64,000 nucleotides of DNA from Hemerocallis citrina (GCA_017893485.1 CM030366.1:185673947-185737946); one strand, 5' to 3'. Shown: positions 1-12,200, counted from the stretch's first letter. Notes: a model not told the origin generated them from the letters alone. Numbers and translations are program-made.

Positions 1-1112
1 TAAACCCATGTCACAATATAGTTCAACAAGACACCCCTCCTTTACCGATATTCACAAATGCACCCTTGGAATTCGTGATACCACCTCCATGGGTCAATTT
101 GTAACTTAAACCTTGTTTTCACATTTATCCTTTTATACAATCTGAAAATGACTCTAAAATGGAAGTATCTTCTCTTTTAGAAATAGGATTCCGTATTGCA
201 AATACATGTTCCCATATTTCTAATAAAACACATCCAATGCATCGAGGTATTGGTCTAGAAGGCCTCACTCTTTTAATTTATCAAAATGCGTGATATTAAA
301 AAAAACGAGTTCACTATATGCTCATGATTTAGAGATTATGTTTATATTGCCTTTAACGATAACACTGTCTTGTGGTTATTTACAAGTGTATTAATAAAAT
401 GACAAATAAATAAATTTATTTCTGTCTGATCATATAACCTTACAATTACCACTGTTAGGAATTTGTTCTATCTTATTTCCAAGATCACAATGATCAAATA
501 TCTAATATAATCTCAAATAAAATAATAAAAACAGAAATCAATAAATTTTACCTTCAAACTTTGATTTCTTGTTTCTTTTTCTCCTTCAATTCTAACTTTA
601 GTTCTTCCTCTTCTTTTCTTCTATATCCTTGTGGGAGGCACGAAAGAGTCCACAAGATTTTACTCTTGTTCTCATATTTATAGAGGAGATGAAAGCCTCG
701 ACCAATACATCGATGCATTGGATGTGTCTTATTTGAAATATGGGAACATGTATTTGCAATAGGAATTATATTTCCAAAAGAGAAGATATTCCCTTGTTCA
801 TTTAGCGAAGGTTATAATCTGACAATAAAATTCCATGGGTATATTTTACAGAATTTTTTTTTATTATAGACAAACTTTTTTGTAAAAAAATAAATTTTAG
901 AGTCATTGTCAGATTGTATAAGAAATTGTATTGAGAATGTCCCCTTAACCAATTATTCATTCCAGACTTATAAATTTTCTTATTAGCTGTGAAACCAAGG
1001 TTTAAGTTACAAATTGACCCATGGAGATGGTATCACGAATTCCAAAGGTGTGTTTGTGAATATCGGTAAAGGAGGGGTGTCTTGTAGAACTATATTGTGA
1101 CAGAGGTCTAAC
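1..1112. repeat. complex inverted repeat made of LTR-derived sequence
   Basis: Bases 1-118 read as the reverse complement of about 991-1110, and about 160-280 as the reverse complement of about 680-780. Between these arms, 290-450 is the reverse complement of copia internal sequence found again at 3868-3960, and 453-690 is the reverse complement of the LTR end at 1205-1452. The whole block could fold back on itself. It looks like head-to-head copies of one element scrambled by recombination or by insertion into itself. Confidence 0.65.
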
Positions 1113-1204
1113 AATAATTTAAATTTTAGTTGGGGAGCAAAATACAAATACATAGTTAATAGTATTGTAATTTTATCCCAACTAGGATTTTCTGAAGTTC
1201 CTAA

Positions 1205-1452
1205 TCTTAGGCTTTCATCTCCTCTATAAATATGAGAACAAGGGTAAAACCTTGTGGACTCTCTTGTGCGTCCCACCAGGATATAGAAGAAAAGAAGAAG
1301 AACTAGAGTTAGAATTGAAGGAAAAAAAAGAAACAAGAAATCAAAGGTTGAAGGTAAAATTTATTGATTTCTGTTCTTATTATTTTATTTGAGATTAGAT
1401 TAGATATTTGATCATTGTGATCTTGGAAATATGATAGATAGAATTCCTAACA
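1205..1452 (+). repeat. 3' part of copia 5' LTR
   Basis: The segment ends in CCTAACA directly before a primer-binding site, as an LTR should. It contains a likely promoter stretch (CTATAAATA near 1225) and has an inverted second copy at 453-690. The true TG start of this LTR is not resolved because the upstream DNA is rearranged. Confidence 0.65.
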
Positions 1453-1453
1453 G

Positions 1454-1468
1454 TGGTATCAGAGCCAC
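1454..1468 (+). other. primer-binding site, initiator tRNA-Met type
   Basis: TGGTATCAGAGCC follows the LTR end by one base. This is the standard plant copia primer site, complementary to the 3' end of initiator tRNA-Met, and it fixes both the LTR boundary and the plus orientation. Confidence 0.85.
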
Positions 1469-2049
1469 TTTGATATAATTTTAATCAATCATCATACTGA
1501 TTATTATTAGTTTTAATTTTTTTTAATTAAAAAAAGTTGACATCGGCACTTCCTGTTCTTTGGATGGGATGATCAAATTTTTTTATTCAGATGATGTTGA
1601 TGATATCAATAAATTTAGATGGATTCAATTTTTGATCTAATTTAGATGGATTCAATGCTTAAATTATTAGATCAGGTGAATTAGATCACTGTTTAATTTG
1701 GATGTATTCATCCGTCGCTATCTTCGGGCTTTCTGATTTTTTTATGTATTTATGATTCTTTTTTTATATCTAAATTGTTTTCTTTTTTTATATTAACTAT
1801 ACCAATAATCTAGATCTCATTTTTTTAATATAAGTTTGGATCTAATAATTATTTATGTACTTATGGGTATTAACTTGATAATTTGATATCTTAGATGATA
1901 TTGGTAGAAACAGTTATAATTATAGGATTGTACAATTTTTTGTTTTCCGCTGCCTTGCATTGTTATACTGCCTGTGGATGTATCTGTATATTTGTGAGAA
2001 TCCCCCCATGGGCAGAACTTGTTATTTTTTTAAATTTTGTTGTTCATTG

Positions 2050-2170
2050 ATGTAAACCTCTTTATGTTGAGATTGTTTTGTTATTCATCGATGTAAACCT
2101 CCTTATGTTGAGGTAGTTTTATTGTAATTTAATGTAAGCCTCCTTATGTTGAGGTAGTTTAAATTTTGTA
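2050..2170. repeat. short tandem repeat in copia leader, about three units
   Basis: The phrase TGTAAACCTCCTTATGTTGA recurs near 2053, 2093 and 2138 with small changes, at a spacing of roughly 40-45 bases. It lies in the untranslated leader between primer site and gag. Confidence 0.6.
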
Positions 2171-2533
2171 ATATCAATGGGGCAAAGATAAAGCAAAGGA
2201 GGACATGAAGACTAGATCTTTAGGTTCTCTATTGCAGGAAAACATCCAAATATTGTTCTGGCCATGCGTTTGGTTGGGGGATGAATGCATTTATTTTTGT
2301 TGCTATTTCTGTTTTAAATTGCATTGAATGTTAATTGAGCTAAAACAGATATGTCCTTCAATTTTCTCATACAAAAATATCGAGTGGGAGAGGGTTCTTA
2401 ATGAAACCCACGACCTTCCATTATCTACTCACAATAGTATTGAAACGGTGTCTCGGCTTCCTTTGTGAAGCTCCCTAACGGAGGGCACGTAAAATGGACT
2501 GTAAGTGTGAATTTCTTTAAGTTAGAATATAAA

Positions 2534-2669
2534 TTGGTCTTGATAATGGTACACACTCGACCAATAAATAATGGTTAACTCCCCAACGGATATTTATCAT
2601 GGTCTTGATAATGGTGCACACTCGACCAATAAATAATGGTAAACTCCCCAATGGATGTTTATCGTTAAG
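2534..2669. repeat. two-copy tandem repeat, about 68-bp unit
   Basis: GGTCTTGATAATGGTACACA and the bases that follow, to the ACTCCCCAA boundary, occur twice in a row with a few substitutions. It sits in the copia leader just before gag. Confidence 0.65.
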
Positions 2670-2913
2670 TATTAGAGGCCAAAGAAATCAGATGTTAATC
2701 TGACATATCATTTCTAAGATAATTAATGGGTTTCCCGTTAATTAGTGGGAGCAAATTTTTTCCAACGGAAATTTGTAACCATAGAACTAGTCATTCAATT
2801 TTTCTCTGTAAGTTTATTGTTAGAGGAAACCCATGTTGATTATGATGAGAATTTAAAAAGTTTTGTTTAAACCATTTTTGCTCTAATTCTTATATTATTT
2901 TAAATTATTTCAG

Positions 2914-3882
2914 ATGTCTTCTAGCATGAACCCACTCTTTATGATTCTTAAAGACAATAAGTTCGAAGGACTTAATTATGTTGACTGGAAACGCAATCTT
3001 GATATTGTCCTTACCTCTCAGAATTATAAATTTGTGCTTCTAGAAAAGAAACCTGATGAGCCCACGGATGAAACTTTCCAGGAAGATTTTGATTATCATA
3101 AAGCATAGGTTAAGGCTGATGACATGGCTAAATGTTACAATTTTGCGTCCATGTCATATGTGCTTCAACACCAACACAATGAAATGTCGCATTCTTAAGG
3201 CTGATAACAAGCTTAAAAGAGATGTTAGCCAGTCAATCGCGAGCTGCAAGGCAAGTTGCGATGAAAGTGATAATGAATGCCGAGATGGCTGAGGGTACTC
3301 CTGTTCGTGAGCATGTCTTGAAAATGATGGGGTTCCTTAATGAACTTCAGATTTTTGGTGTGGTAATCGATAAGAAAACCCAAGTAGACATGATCCTTCA
3401 TATGCTACCACATTCATTCAATCAGTTCACGCTCAATTACAATATGAGCAAAATGAATCTGTCCCATTCTGAACTAATGAATGAGTTGATTGCTGCTGAA
3501 GATATAGTTAACCCAAAAAGTAGTGCTTTCATTGGTGAAATCTCTTCGATCAAACCGAAAGGTAAGAAAGAATAAGCAAGACAAAAATTTTAAAGGTAAA
3601 TCTGGTTCTGGGAAACCAACAAAGCTTGTAAATCAGGCGAATAAACCAAAGGGAAAATGTTTCCACTGTGATATCAAAAGGTACTGGAAAGGGAATTGTG
3701 TGAAGTATCTGGAAAGAAAAATGCCAATTCAAGGTATGCCTGAATCACTAGTTGTTGAAACATGTTTTGTGGAGAAGTCTATAGACACTTGGTATTTTGA
3801 TTCAGGAGCCACTGACCATGTTTGTAAATCCATGCAGGGGTTCAAGACAGCAAGGGAACTAAGTGTAGGGTTATATGATTAG
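2914..3882 (+). pseudogene. copia gag and protease remnant
   Basis: Three overlapping frames carry a copia Gag. The start at 2914 begins with a FEGLNYVDW-type segment (2965-2990) typical of the plant copia Gag N-terminus. A long helical Gag core (3222-3575) follows, then a damaged zinc knuckle (CFHC...GNC near 3658, with the expected His replaced), then the aspartic protease start WYFDSGATDH near 3790. Frame changes near 3105 and 3560 and a stop at 3880 break the polyprotein. In an intact element this would encode the capsid-like protein and the protease that processes Gag-Pol. It is non-functional here. Confidence 0.75.
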
Positions 3883-4130
3883 ACAGAAATAAATTTATTT
3901 ATGTCATTTTATTAATAGAGCAATTTTTGGTTTATTCACAAATATTGATATTGTGCATCAACAAGGTTCATGCCATGTTTGTAAATCTATGCAGGGGTTC
4001 AAGACAGCAAGGGAACTAAGTGTAGGGTTATATGATTAGACAGAAATAAATTTATTTATTTGTTATTTTATTAATAGAGCAATTTTTGGTTTATTCACAA
4101 ATATTGATATTGTGCATCAAAAAGGTTCAT
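3840..4130. repeat. two-copy direct repeat, period 157 bp
   Basis: TTCAAGACAGCAAGGGAACT starts at 3841 and again at 3998, and similarity continues to about 4130. The duplication takes in the end of the protease frame and the following noncoding bases. The same noncoding stretch also appears inverted at 290-450. Confidence 0.8.
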
Positions 4131-4348
4131 GCTGCATAGTAATTAAGTCTATGCACAAAGAACATATTCACAGTCTAACATAGAACTGGGCATTCTATTT
4201 TGCAGACTGTAGCACAACAAGTGAGGGTCGACTAAGGAATAGGACTTTACTTGATATGGTTAGATTTATGACGAGTTAAGCTATACCTATATCTTTTTGG
4301 GGATATGTCTTACAGCAGTTTATCTTTTGTACTGGGTTCCATCTAAGG

Positions 4349-4845
4349 ATGTTGATAGCACACCTACTCAGTTATAGAGTGGGAGACAACCAAGTATACA
4401 ACATTTGCGTATATGGGGTTGTACTGCATATGTGCGGAAGTAACAACCACATAAGCTGGAAACAAGATCAGAAGCTTGTCTGTTCATTTGATATCCAAAA
4501 GGAACTCGTGGAGGCATGTTCTATAGTCCTAGTGAACAGAAAGTATTTGTTTTGACACATGCTGTTTATTTAGAGGAAGACTATGTGATGAATCATATTT
4601 CACGAAGTGACTTGATTTTGCATGAGTTGTCCGATAATCCGACACCAAGTCCTGATAGTATATATGCAAATATACCTGATACTACTTTAGAAAATTCTAA
4701 TATTGCACCGGTACTTCGTCGTAGTAGGAGAGAAACCTGGACTACCTGGCAGATACATGCTTTTGGGGGAAGCCTCCGGGCCCATCCTTGATGAGCATGA
4801 CTCAGATCCCAGACATTACAAAGAGGCACTTAAAGATGTTGAATA
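4349..4845 (+). pseudogene. copia integrase C-terminus and RT start, remnant
   Basis: The frame at 4516-4791 contains FYSPSEQKVFVLTHAVYLEE, matching the conserved end of copia integrase. The next frame (about 4780-4845) contains EHDSDPRHYKEALKDVE, which resembles the linker just before the RT domain. The integrase catalytic core and the RT palm are absent, so the element was internally deleted and truncated here. Confidence 0.65.
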
Positions 4846-4849
4846 CATC

Positions 4850-6359
4850 TACACAAAACTACTACACAAAACCATCACAAAATCACAATTTTACACTCTG
4901 CAACCAATGCACAGATTGCAACTTTATGATCAAAGATCATCTCTTTTATGCATTCAAGCCATGAATCTTTATTAATCTTCTACCACTCTACCATTCTCAT
5001 AAAAAAATAAATTTTCATTAGTTAAGAAGAACACCCACATTTTTCGTGAATTAACCACTAATCTGACCTTCTATACTCCCTCTTGCTTCCAAAGCTCCAA
5101 AAATTGCCTTACCCTTCTTCCAAGCTTGGCCGAAATCCCCTAGGGCTTCATTTTTCTCTCTTCCATTTTTTTTTTGGGAAATGAAACTAGTGAAGAGTAG
5201 GGTTTGTTTAGAATAAAAATTAAAGTATGGTTCTTGGTTGGGTCTTTAATTGAATTTGTTTTGGAAAATAGGATGAAAAAGGAGAAAGAAGATGAAGCTT
5301 GCTTTGTTCTACTTCACTTGGTTTCGAAAAACAATTGAAGAGTTGAATGAAGAGTGGGGCCTTGTTGGTTTTGGTTGGGTCTGGATAAGTCCAGAGAGAA
5401 GGAAAGAGTGGGCTAGAATGTAGTGGTGTTGAGAATGCCTACGTGGGTAGATTTGGAGCCAAGAAATTGGGAGAACAATGTATGGTTTGTATGGGTGAAT
5501 ATGTCGCATCATCTCAACCATCAATCTTCCAACCCTAATTAAATCCATCCAACCAAAAGATAACCTTAACCCTCTTAGTTCCTAACTCTCCTCTTAGTTC
5601 CTAACTCTTCATAACCCTAGGAACCCTAAGCTAACCGCATACACCAAAAATAGATTATATTATGAACAAATTATACAATTATAATACAACTATACAACTA
5701 TAATGTTAATATTGTTATCATACCAACTCTTAAATTAATATTAACATAACTATGTATTTGCTAATACTCAAATGTTGTTGGCAAATACAATTTATACTTC
5801 AAAGATAATTTTATACAAACTTATACAACATAATTGTAAAATATAATTAAAATAATTTTATACAAAATAATCAGTCATTAAATTGTTGACAAAATAATTG
5901 TTAATTATTTTTAGGATCTTACAAAAGGAAGCTTTAAGGATTACATATTTCTCCATGGAGTTGAAAGTAGGGACGTGCCACTGTTTATAATGGAAACAAA
6001 AAAGTTCCATGAAAAGGGAAACTTGGAGGATAAGCAGAAGGACGGTAGCAACAAAATATTTTCCCCTATGAGGGGTTGGCAAAAGCTTCTCTCCACTTTT
6101 GCATGTTGTCTTATCACCTTTTTTGTTAATTGCTTCCTATAAATGTGAATTTGAGTTATCGAACTCGTAATGCGACGATTTTAATATCATTGGTTTCCAA
6201 TACAAGCCGATCAATTTGACATATTATGGGGTTAAGATCGGGGGAGCTCTTAAAATTAAGTAAATCGACAAGCAATGCTGTTTGATCGGGCAATCTTTAA
6301 CCAACCTGGACTTTGATTCTTTTTATTCTTACCGGATATAAAAATCATAAGGATTGTTT
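4850..6359. other. no gene seen
   Basis: AT-rich sequence with short frames only. No domain, splice-consistent exon pair or repeat boundary was recognised. CCTCTTAGTTCCTAACTC is repeated at about 5570-5605. Confidence 0.5.
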
Positions 6360-6950
6360 CCAGCCATTAGTTTCCATATGACTTAAGCACTCTTGGGTGG
6401 AGTGGGCCATCATTTGCCAGGTCTTTGAGTGCCCGTCGTACCACGTGGTTGGTGCACTAAGCTGATCGAGACTTTTAGGATATGGCACCGTGCGCCCCAT
6501 CTGCATGTTTGCTGCTAGGTCCGGAAATGGCGCCAGGCCAGGGCGTCGCTATGCCCCACTGCTCTGCAGCGGCCGGCCTCCGGACTATGCAAAAGAATCG
6601 AGGCCGGGAGGTGTCGTCCATAGTGGTCCCCTCCTTTTGGTGATTGACCGAACAAATAGGCTAGGCCGCCCCCCTTAATGAATCGAATGGTCCTTCAACC
6701 TTCATTTGATTTTGACGGCCGGCGTAGATTAGATCTCATGAGACCCGCCCACTATTACTATGAAAAAGCCCTGCCCTGGCACCTTCGCTTGACGGAGGAG
6801 AGTATGCTACTTCAATTAGCGCCAGACCGTCGAGTCAAATTGATCGTGTCATGTGCAACGTCCATCAATGATTGTTCATTAATGTCCATTGATTTCGACT
6901 CCTTCCCCCTTCCCTTATACGAGAAAGAGTCAATTTTAACTTAAGGGATC
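6360..6950. other. GC-richer block, possible organelle-derived insertion
   Basis: Base composition changes sharply from the AT-rich flanks to a mixed, GC-richer sequence. Frames at 6490-6678 and 6678-6944 are open and adjoining but match no protein I know. The style (runs such as GGCCGGCCTCC and GCCGCCCCCCTT) reminds me of plant mitochondrial intron or spacer DNA. Nuclear copies of mitochondrial DNA are common in plants, but I could not name a source gene, so this is an inference from composition. Confidence 0.35.
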
Positions 6951-7177
6951 AATTGAATAAGATTCTGATTCCACCAAGTCTCATACCAAATTCTGGAAAG
7001 TTGATAGTTTTGTGAAATCCAACGATCCCGCAAACTTTTTGCCCCATTCTTAGATTCCAATTTAACTCGACACCAATTTTTCACTGTTTTAGGTTGAAAA
7101 GTCAAGTTGAGCTAGGAGAATCAAATACATGAGTGGAATGTGAAGGTATGTGCCTTGTTCGGGTAAAGATAGATGAG

Positions 7178-7554
7178 ATTCTTTGGAATGGGGTGATACA
7201 AGGCTGGGAGTGTGCAAGAATGCTTGGCTATATTAGTGGAGTATTGTCAAATAAAACATGTAGATGCAAAGAAATTGGAGAATGATAAATGGTTTGGGAG
7301 ATATGCTGATGTATTAATTTTGGTGTGTTGATATAGCTAAAACCGAGTTAATTCTTTGGAATGGGGTGATACAATAATTCTTTGGAATGGGGTGATACAA
7401 GGCTAGGAGTGTGCAAGAATGCTTGGCTATATTAGTGAGGTATTGTCAAATAAAACATGTAGATGCAAAAAAGTTAGAGAATGATAAATGGTTTGGAAGA
7501 TATGCTGATGTGTTAATTTTGGTGTGTTGATATAGCTAAGACCTGAGTTATAAC
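7178..7554. repeat. imperfect tandem duplication, period about 199 bp
   Basis: ATTCTTTGGAATGGGGTGAT begins at 7178, at 7351 (a 26-base partial copy) and at 7377. The full copies, about 7178-7350 and 7377-7554, differ at scattered positions. The repeated segment has no recognisable coding content. Confidence 0.8.
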
Positions 7555-8904
7555 TTATAAGCAAATGCGAAGGACTAGATATATGGGTGATGTACCCCTA
7601 GAGTCTTCTAAATGGAAACTATGGGTGAAGATGTGTTTGAAATTGGTTCAGTTTGGGGTGTCAATATCGCATGAGTTAAAAGATTGGCTGACGAATGTTG
7701 GTATCATGAAAATCGATGCACATATGGAGCTAAGAATAAACTATTCCAAATGGAAATTGTTGGTGCAAACTAACTCTGATTTCCTTTGGGGTTGTATGGT
7801 ATGGTAAGTGTATCAGGTTGGTTGTTCGATAATTGAAAAGTAGAGGACGACGAAATGGGAGATAGGTAAGTCCAATTAAAGTAAAATAAAAAACGAAAGA
7901 CTGGTTATGCCACATTTTGCTATTACAAGTTAATATATCAACTTCTGGAGGAATTCCGACCTAGAAATATTTGATTTGGTTGCTCCAAAGCTATTGGAAA
8001 GCTTACGCCGATTGTGAACTAATAGCATTGTGGTAGTAGTAGGACAAAATGGGGATGGTCATGGGAATAGTAAATGATATTGCTCTTGTTTCCGCTAAAA
8101 GTCAAAGTTCATATAATAAACATCCTTTGAGATAGGAGTTTCCCATTGGAATTTTGTTTGGCGTATATGTTGTAAATGTTGACGTTGAAAGGCATTATAG
8201 GCCAAGAGCAAAGAAAACTAAATGGTATCAATGGAAAAGGCAGATTGAGGATAAAACTGAGAATTATTGTGAGAAATTAAAATTTTGATTGGATAAAAAT
8301 GGAAATTAACATAATTAAATCAGAAGGATGAGTAGTAGTTTTCAAGGAAATGAATGTGTAGTAATTTTCAAGGAAATGTGCTAGGATTGGCTTCTGTTAT
8401 TCACACACCAAGTTCTGTGTTAAACATTTAATGAGGATTGAGATGGAGAACCATATAAACGTAGAATGTTAAAACTATTTGCAAATGAGGCATGCTTATA
8501 TTCACAAAAGGAAATGATTTTGGACTCCTGACCTTGGGCGTTCCCAGGTATAAAATAGGAAAAGGAAAATAGGGGAAAATACCAAGTTTTGAATTGGAAT
8601 AGGGTACATGATCATGCAATGCTTAGCATAACAGTTGTGCTTGATTCAGGAGCTCGCTTGAGATCTTGAGTATGAGGCCAAGCTTCTAAAACGAGGTGTC
8701 AATAGAAAGAATATGGATTACATGTGTTGACTTTTTGTCCAACTGTTACCTGTTAAATTATTATAGTGAAGATTTGTTCGAAAGTTTATGACTTCATCCA
8801 TCCATCCAACCATAAACAACAATTTTATCCCCTTTATCAGAATATCATTTTCTCAATTCATTAAAGGAGTTAAGCTTTAACCCCTTGCAAAATGAGTTTC
8901 TGAC
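7555..8904. other. no gene seen
   Basis: Only short frames without recognisable domains. The wording of 7600-8250 feels like decayed retroelement coding sequence, but I could not place it in a family. Confidence 0.4.
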
Positions 8905-9745
8905 CGGTGATGTTGAAGGCGCGCCTCAGGTGCGCCTCAGGTGCCGATATCCCAGGGTGCGCCTCAAGCCTCAGTTGAAGCGCACCCCTTGTTCGAAGCG
9001 CTGATGAGGCGTGCGCCTCAGCCCGCCTTAGCGCCTTGCGCCTCAGCATGCCTCGAAGAAAGGGGCGCTTCAACATTGTTTTTTTCCTTGTTTTTCCCCT
9101 TCTTTATTATTTAAGTATTGTTTCTTTTTTAGTTTTGAGTCTTTTGATAGGTTTAATATTTATATTCTTTTTTATTATTTAAATTATTCTTTTTATTTTA
9201 TTTTATTTTTTTAATAGTATTCTTGCTTTTTTAGTTATGCAATGCTTTTGCTTTACTGCTTTATTACGCTGCTTTTGCTTCACTGTTTTATTAGGCTATT
9301 TGGATGAAACTTGATGTAATAATTAATTGTTGAATACTTGAATATACTTAATATTTAATTGTAATATTGTAATACTCTGTAATAGTGTAATACTAATACT
9401 GCACTGTGATATTCTCAAAAAAAAAAAAAAATTGTTGAATGTACAAAAATTAGAACTTACACAGTTACAACTTATAAATTACACTTACACTGTTACACGG
9501 TTACACTTCCAAGTTACATTTACAAAGTACGTCTTCCATACCTTACTTTTTAAGTATATGTTCATTGTATGATATATTTTGTTGCTATGATGTTATTTTG
9601 TTTATATAATCTAATTTATATATTTTAAAAATTCCAAAAAGTAATAGTGCGCCTCTGTTAACTGAGGCTTGCGCCTCAAATTGCGCCTTGCGCCTCAGGC
9701 TTTTTACAAGGAATTGAAATTACTTGCGCCTTACGCCTTCGACTA
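8905..9745. repeat. GCGCCTC-rich element with GC-rich ends
   Basis: Both ends are dense in GCGCCTCA and related words (8909-9075 and 9648-9742), while the middle is AT-rich with poly-A and TAA-type runs. The outer ends are roughly inverted: GTTGAAGGCGC on the left, GCGCCTTCGAC on the right. This fits a short inverted-repeat transposon. No TSD was found, so the class is open. Confidence 0.5.
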
Positions 9746-10232
9746 CACTGTTTCTGACAACAGGCACCAAAAGCAACTTAGAAGAGTTGTTTAATACCAC
9801 TACAAACCATGGTGATGATTTAAGGAGGGTTGGTAAGGGTATCAGATTTGTGCAGAGGTTACTAGTTCAATACTTTCTGCCAACATATTGCAAATTTTGC
9901 TCCATTCAGAGGAAAGATGGAATGACTCATGCTACAACTATCTTTCTGTTATCTTCTATTCACTACTTGATTGAGAGTATTTTATCTTCTTTCCCCAAGT
10001 TTTTTCTTTCCCCAAGTTTTTCCTATATGTATGTGTCATCTTCCCTCCTCAGATCCTCAGAGGCTTTGTTCCTCAGTTTGATTATTTTTTGATAGCTAGT
10101 ACATTACCATTTTCTTGCGTAAGTGTGCTTCAAGATTTTGATCTTGTTCGAACAAGATGATGCTTCATATGTTTCTTTTGACGCTCAACTTAGCTAAACC
10201 TAAAGTTGGTGGTACTCCAAGTGTTTTCAATC
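9746..10232. other. no gene seen
   Basis: Contains an open frame running to 10092 without recognisable domains; no repeat structure was noticed. Confidence 0.4.
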
Positions 10233-10592
10233 GTTGGTGGCTAAGCAGTTAAAAATCCGATTAACCGCCCGATTAATCCCCGAAATCGCTAATCGGAGGC
10301 TAAACGATTATTTTGTTAGCAGTTTTCAATATTTCAATTGTTAGCGACATTGTTTTAAATTTCGGCCGATACGGCCGAAATTTCGTTTCGGCTAGCTTGT
10401 GATACGAATTCACAGATTTATACTCCATACCGTTTTGGACCGAATTGTGTAGATTTCGGCCGAAATTGCCGAAATATTGCCGAAATTTCCGAAATATCGG
10501 CCAAATTAGACACAAATAGTATTGTGAATATATAACTCTTTTTTTGTTATACTTTTTGCATAGAAGTCTTTAAATATAGGATATTAAGCTAA

Positions 10593-12200
10593 GGTACTGT
10601 TCTTTTTTTTGCCTCTTACCTTTTATAAGAGGTTGCCTCTTATAAGAGATTTATAGTAAGAGCCTCTTGTAAGAGCCTCTTTTTGAGGTGTTCTTTTTAT
10701 ATAAAAATAACCTCTTATAAGAACCTCTTATAAGAGAGTTTTGTTCTTTTTTCACCTTTTACAAGAGCCTATACTACCCCAAAGTCTATATTACGCCAAA
10801 GTATAAAAATAGTGAGATGAAGGACAAGAAAAGATAAGTTCAAATTACTAATATATAAACTAGTTTAATGGCAAGTTAAATTCACAAATCAGTGTAAATC
10901 ATCAATTATAATTCCGAAACCGAGATAGAGAAGTAGAAACACAGGAAAACAAAACTTTAAAAAATAAAAGGAAATTTACAAGTAGCGAAGTGAGAGCCAG
11001 GCAAAAAAAAAACATAGTCTCAATTTGATAGAACATGTAGTCAGCCAATACCCAACTAGGTAGGTAATTGGGGGAGCCAAGTCAGTTTTTTGGGCCTTCA
11101 GTTGTAGAAGTTCGACAAAGAAACTAAAAAAACTTTTGATTTGACATCTTTACTAGTCACTCAATTAAGATATATTTTGCAGATTATATGGTCTGGTATA
11201 TTTGGAGTCCTATTAGGTTTCATTGAACAATATTGATCCGTCTATATGTTATGGGTGTTTCTACAGCTCTTGTCATCAATCTCATCACTTAAGAATTGGA
11301 CAATATGCATTGAGCAGTAATTGAGATTCTTAATGACTTCTAATAGTAGTAGAGTCGTTTCCATACATAGTCTTTTTGGACAAGGCCTCAATAATAATAT
11401 CTCTACAAATTCGCTATGTCATGTGCAGAAAAATTAGTCTAGCAAATTCTATAATCAACAAACTCACCAACATATCAACAACATACCTGCAACACTTGGA
11501 ACTTCCTTTATGAACTGCAAAGCCTCCTTAAGTCGACCAGCTCTCCCAAGCATGTCCACCATACACGCATAGTGCTTCGGCCCTGCCCTAACCCCATGAT
11601 CTGTCTCCATACTACAGAAAATCCTGTGTCCCTCCTCAACCAAACCCCCATGGCTACAAGCATTCAACACTGAAAGAAATGTCACACCACTTAGCCTGAT
11701 CTGATCACTCGCCAGCATCTCCTCAAACAGCACTAGAGCTTCTCTTCCTTTTCCGTGAAGACCATACCCCATTATCATTGCATTCCACGAAACCACATTT
11801 TTCTTCTCATGCATGTTATCAAAGATCCTCCTGGCCTCCTTAATTCTCCCACACTTTGCATACATATCAAATTAAGACCATACAATTCCTGACTTCCTAT
11901 CGGTAAATGTTGCAAGCACTAATAATTTTAACAAACAAAATTCATTGAGGTCTTACTCTGTGCAAGAGAATGCAAAAATTTGAGATTGAAATTAGTAACA
12001 ATTATAATATAAACTTTGGGGTAATATAGACTTTTTAAGTGATAGAAGGCTTATAAGAATTTGAAAGAGGCTACTAGAAGCCTTTTAGGCTTATAAGCGA
12101 TTTTAGGGAAAATTGCTTATAAGAGGTAAAAAAAGAACACTAAAAAAATTCTTGTAGACAAAAGGTAAATCGCTTATAAGAGGAGAAAAAGAACACTACC
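10593..12200. mobile_element. PIF/Harbinger-like element carrying a gene fragment
   Basis: It starts GGTACTGTTCTTTTT and ends in the inverse of GGTAGTGTTCTTTTT. Both sides have the 3-bp duplication TAA (10590-10592 and 12201-12203), the target-site type of PIF/Harbinger elements. About 200 bp at each end form long, imperfect inverted repeats full of CTTATAAGAG words; the inner edges (AAAGTCTATATTACGCC near 10780 and its inverse near 12020) also pair. The centre is not transposon coding sequence but holds a PPR gene piece. This fits a Pack-type non-autonomous element. Confidence 0.75.
11464..11865 (-). pseudogene. captured PPR gene fragment
   Basis: About 120 residues of a PLS-class pentatricopeptide repeat protein are open on the minus strand. 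They begin at MYAKCGRIKEARRIFDNM, run through NVVSWNAMI and VTFLSVLNACSHGGLVEEG, and end at MVDMLGRAGRLKEALQFI. In whole proteins these repeats bind organellar RNA. Here there is no start context, no upstream repeats, no E/DYW domain and no organelle targeting peptide. The frame ends in unrelated residues at about 11490. The fragment lies wholly inside the Harbinger-like element, so it is most simply a captured piece of a gene elsewhere. Confidence 0.85.

Larger units (their letters stand above)
1..4850 (+). mobile_element. degenerate Ty1-copia retrotransposon with rearranged 5' end
   Basis: The parts run in copia order on the plus strand: LTR end (to about 1452), initiator-Met tRNA primer site (from 1454), long leader, broken gag and protease (2914-3882), then scraps of the integrase C-terminus and the first residues of reverse transcriptase (4349-4845). 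Most of integrase and all catalytic RT/RNase H are missing, and no 3' LTR is visible; homology stops near 4850. The first 1.1 kb is an inverted, shuffled copy of LTR and internal sequence. The element is dead. The domain order and the DSGA protease motif are seen directly; the family assignment is general knowledge of copia elements. Confidence 0.72.

Noticed and set aside
9724..10092. 122-codon plus-strand frame
   Set aside because: Low-complexity hydrophobic end, no domain, and no support from splicing or repeats.
11464..11865. Functional PPR gene
   Set aside because: Too short, lacks start, targeting peptide and C-terminal domains, and is confined to a transposon.
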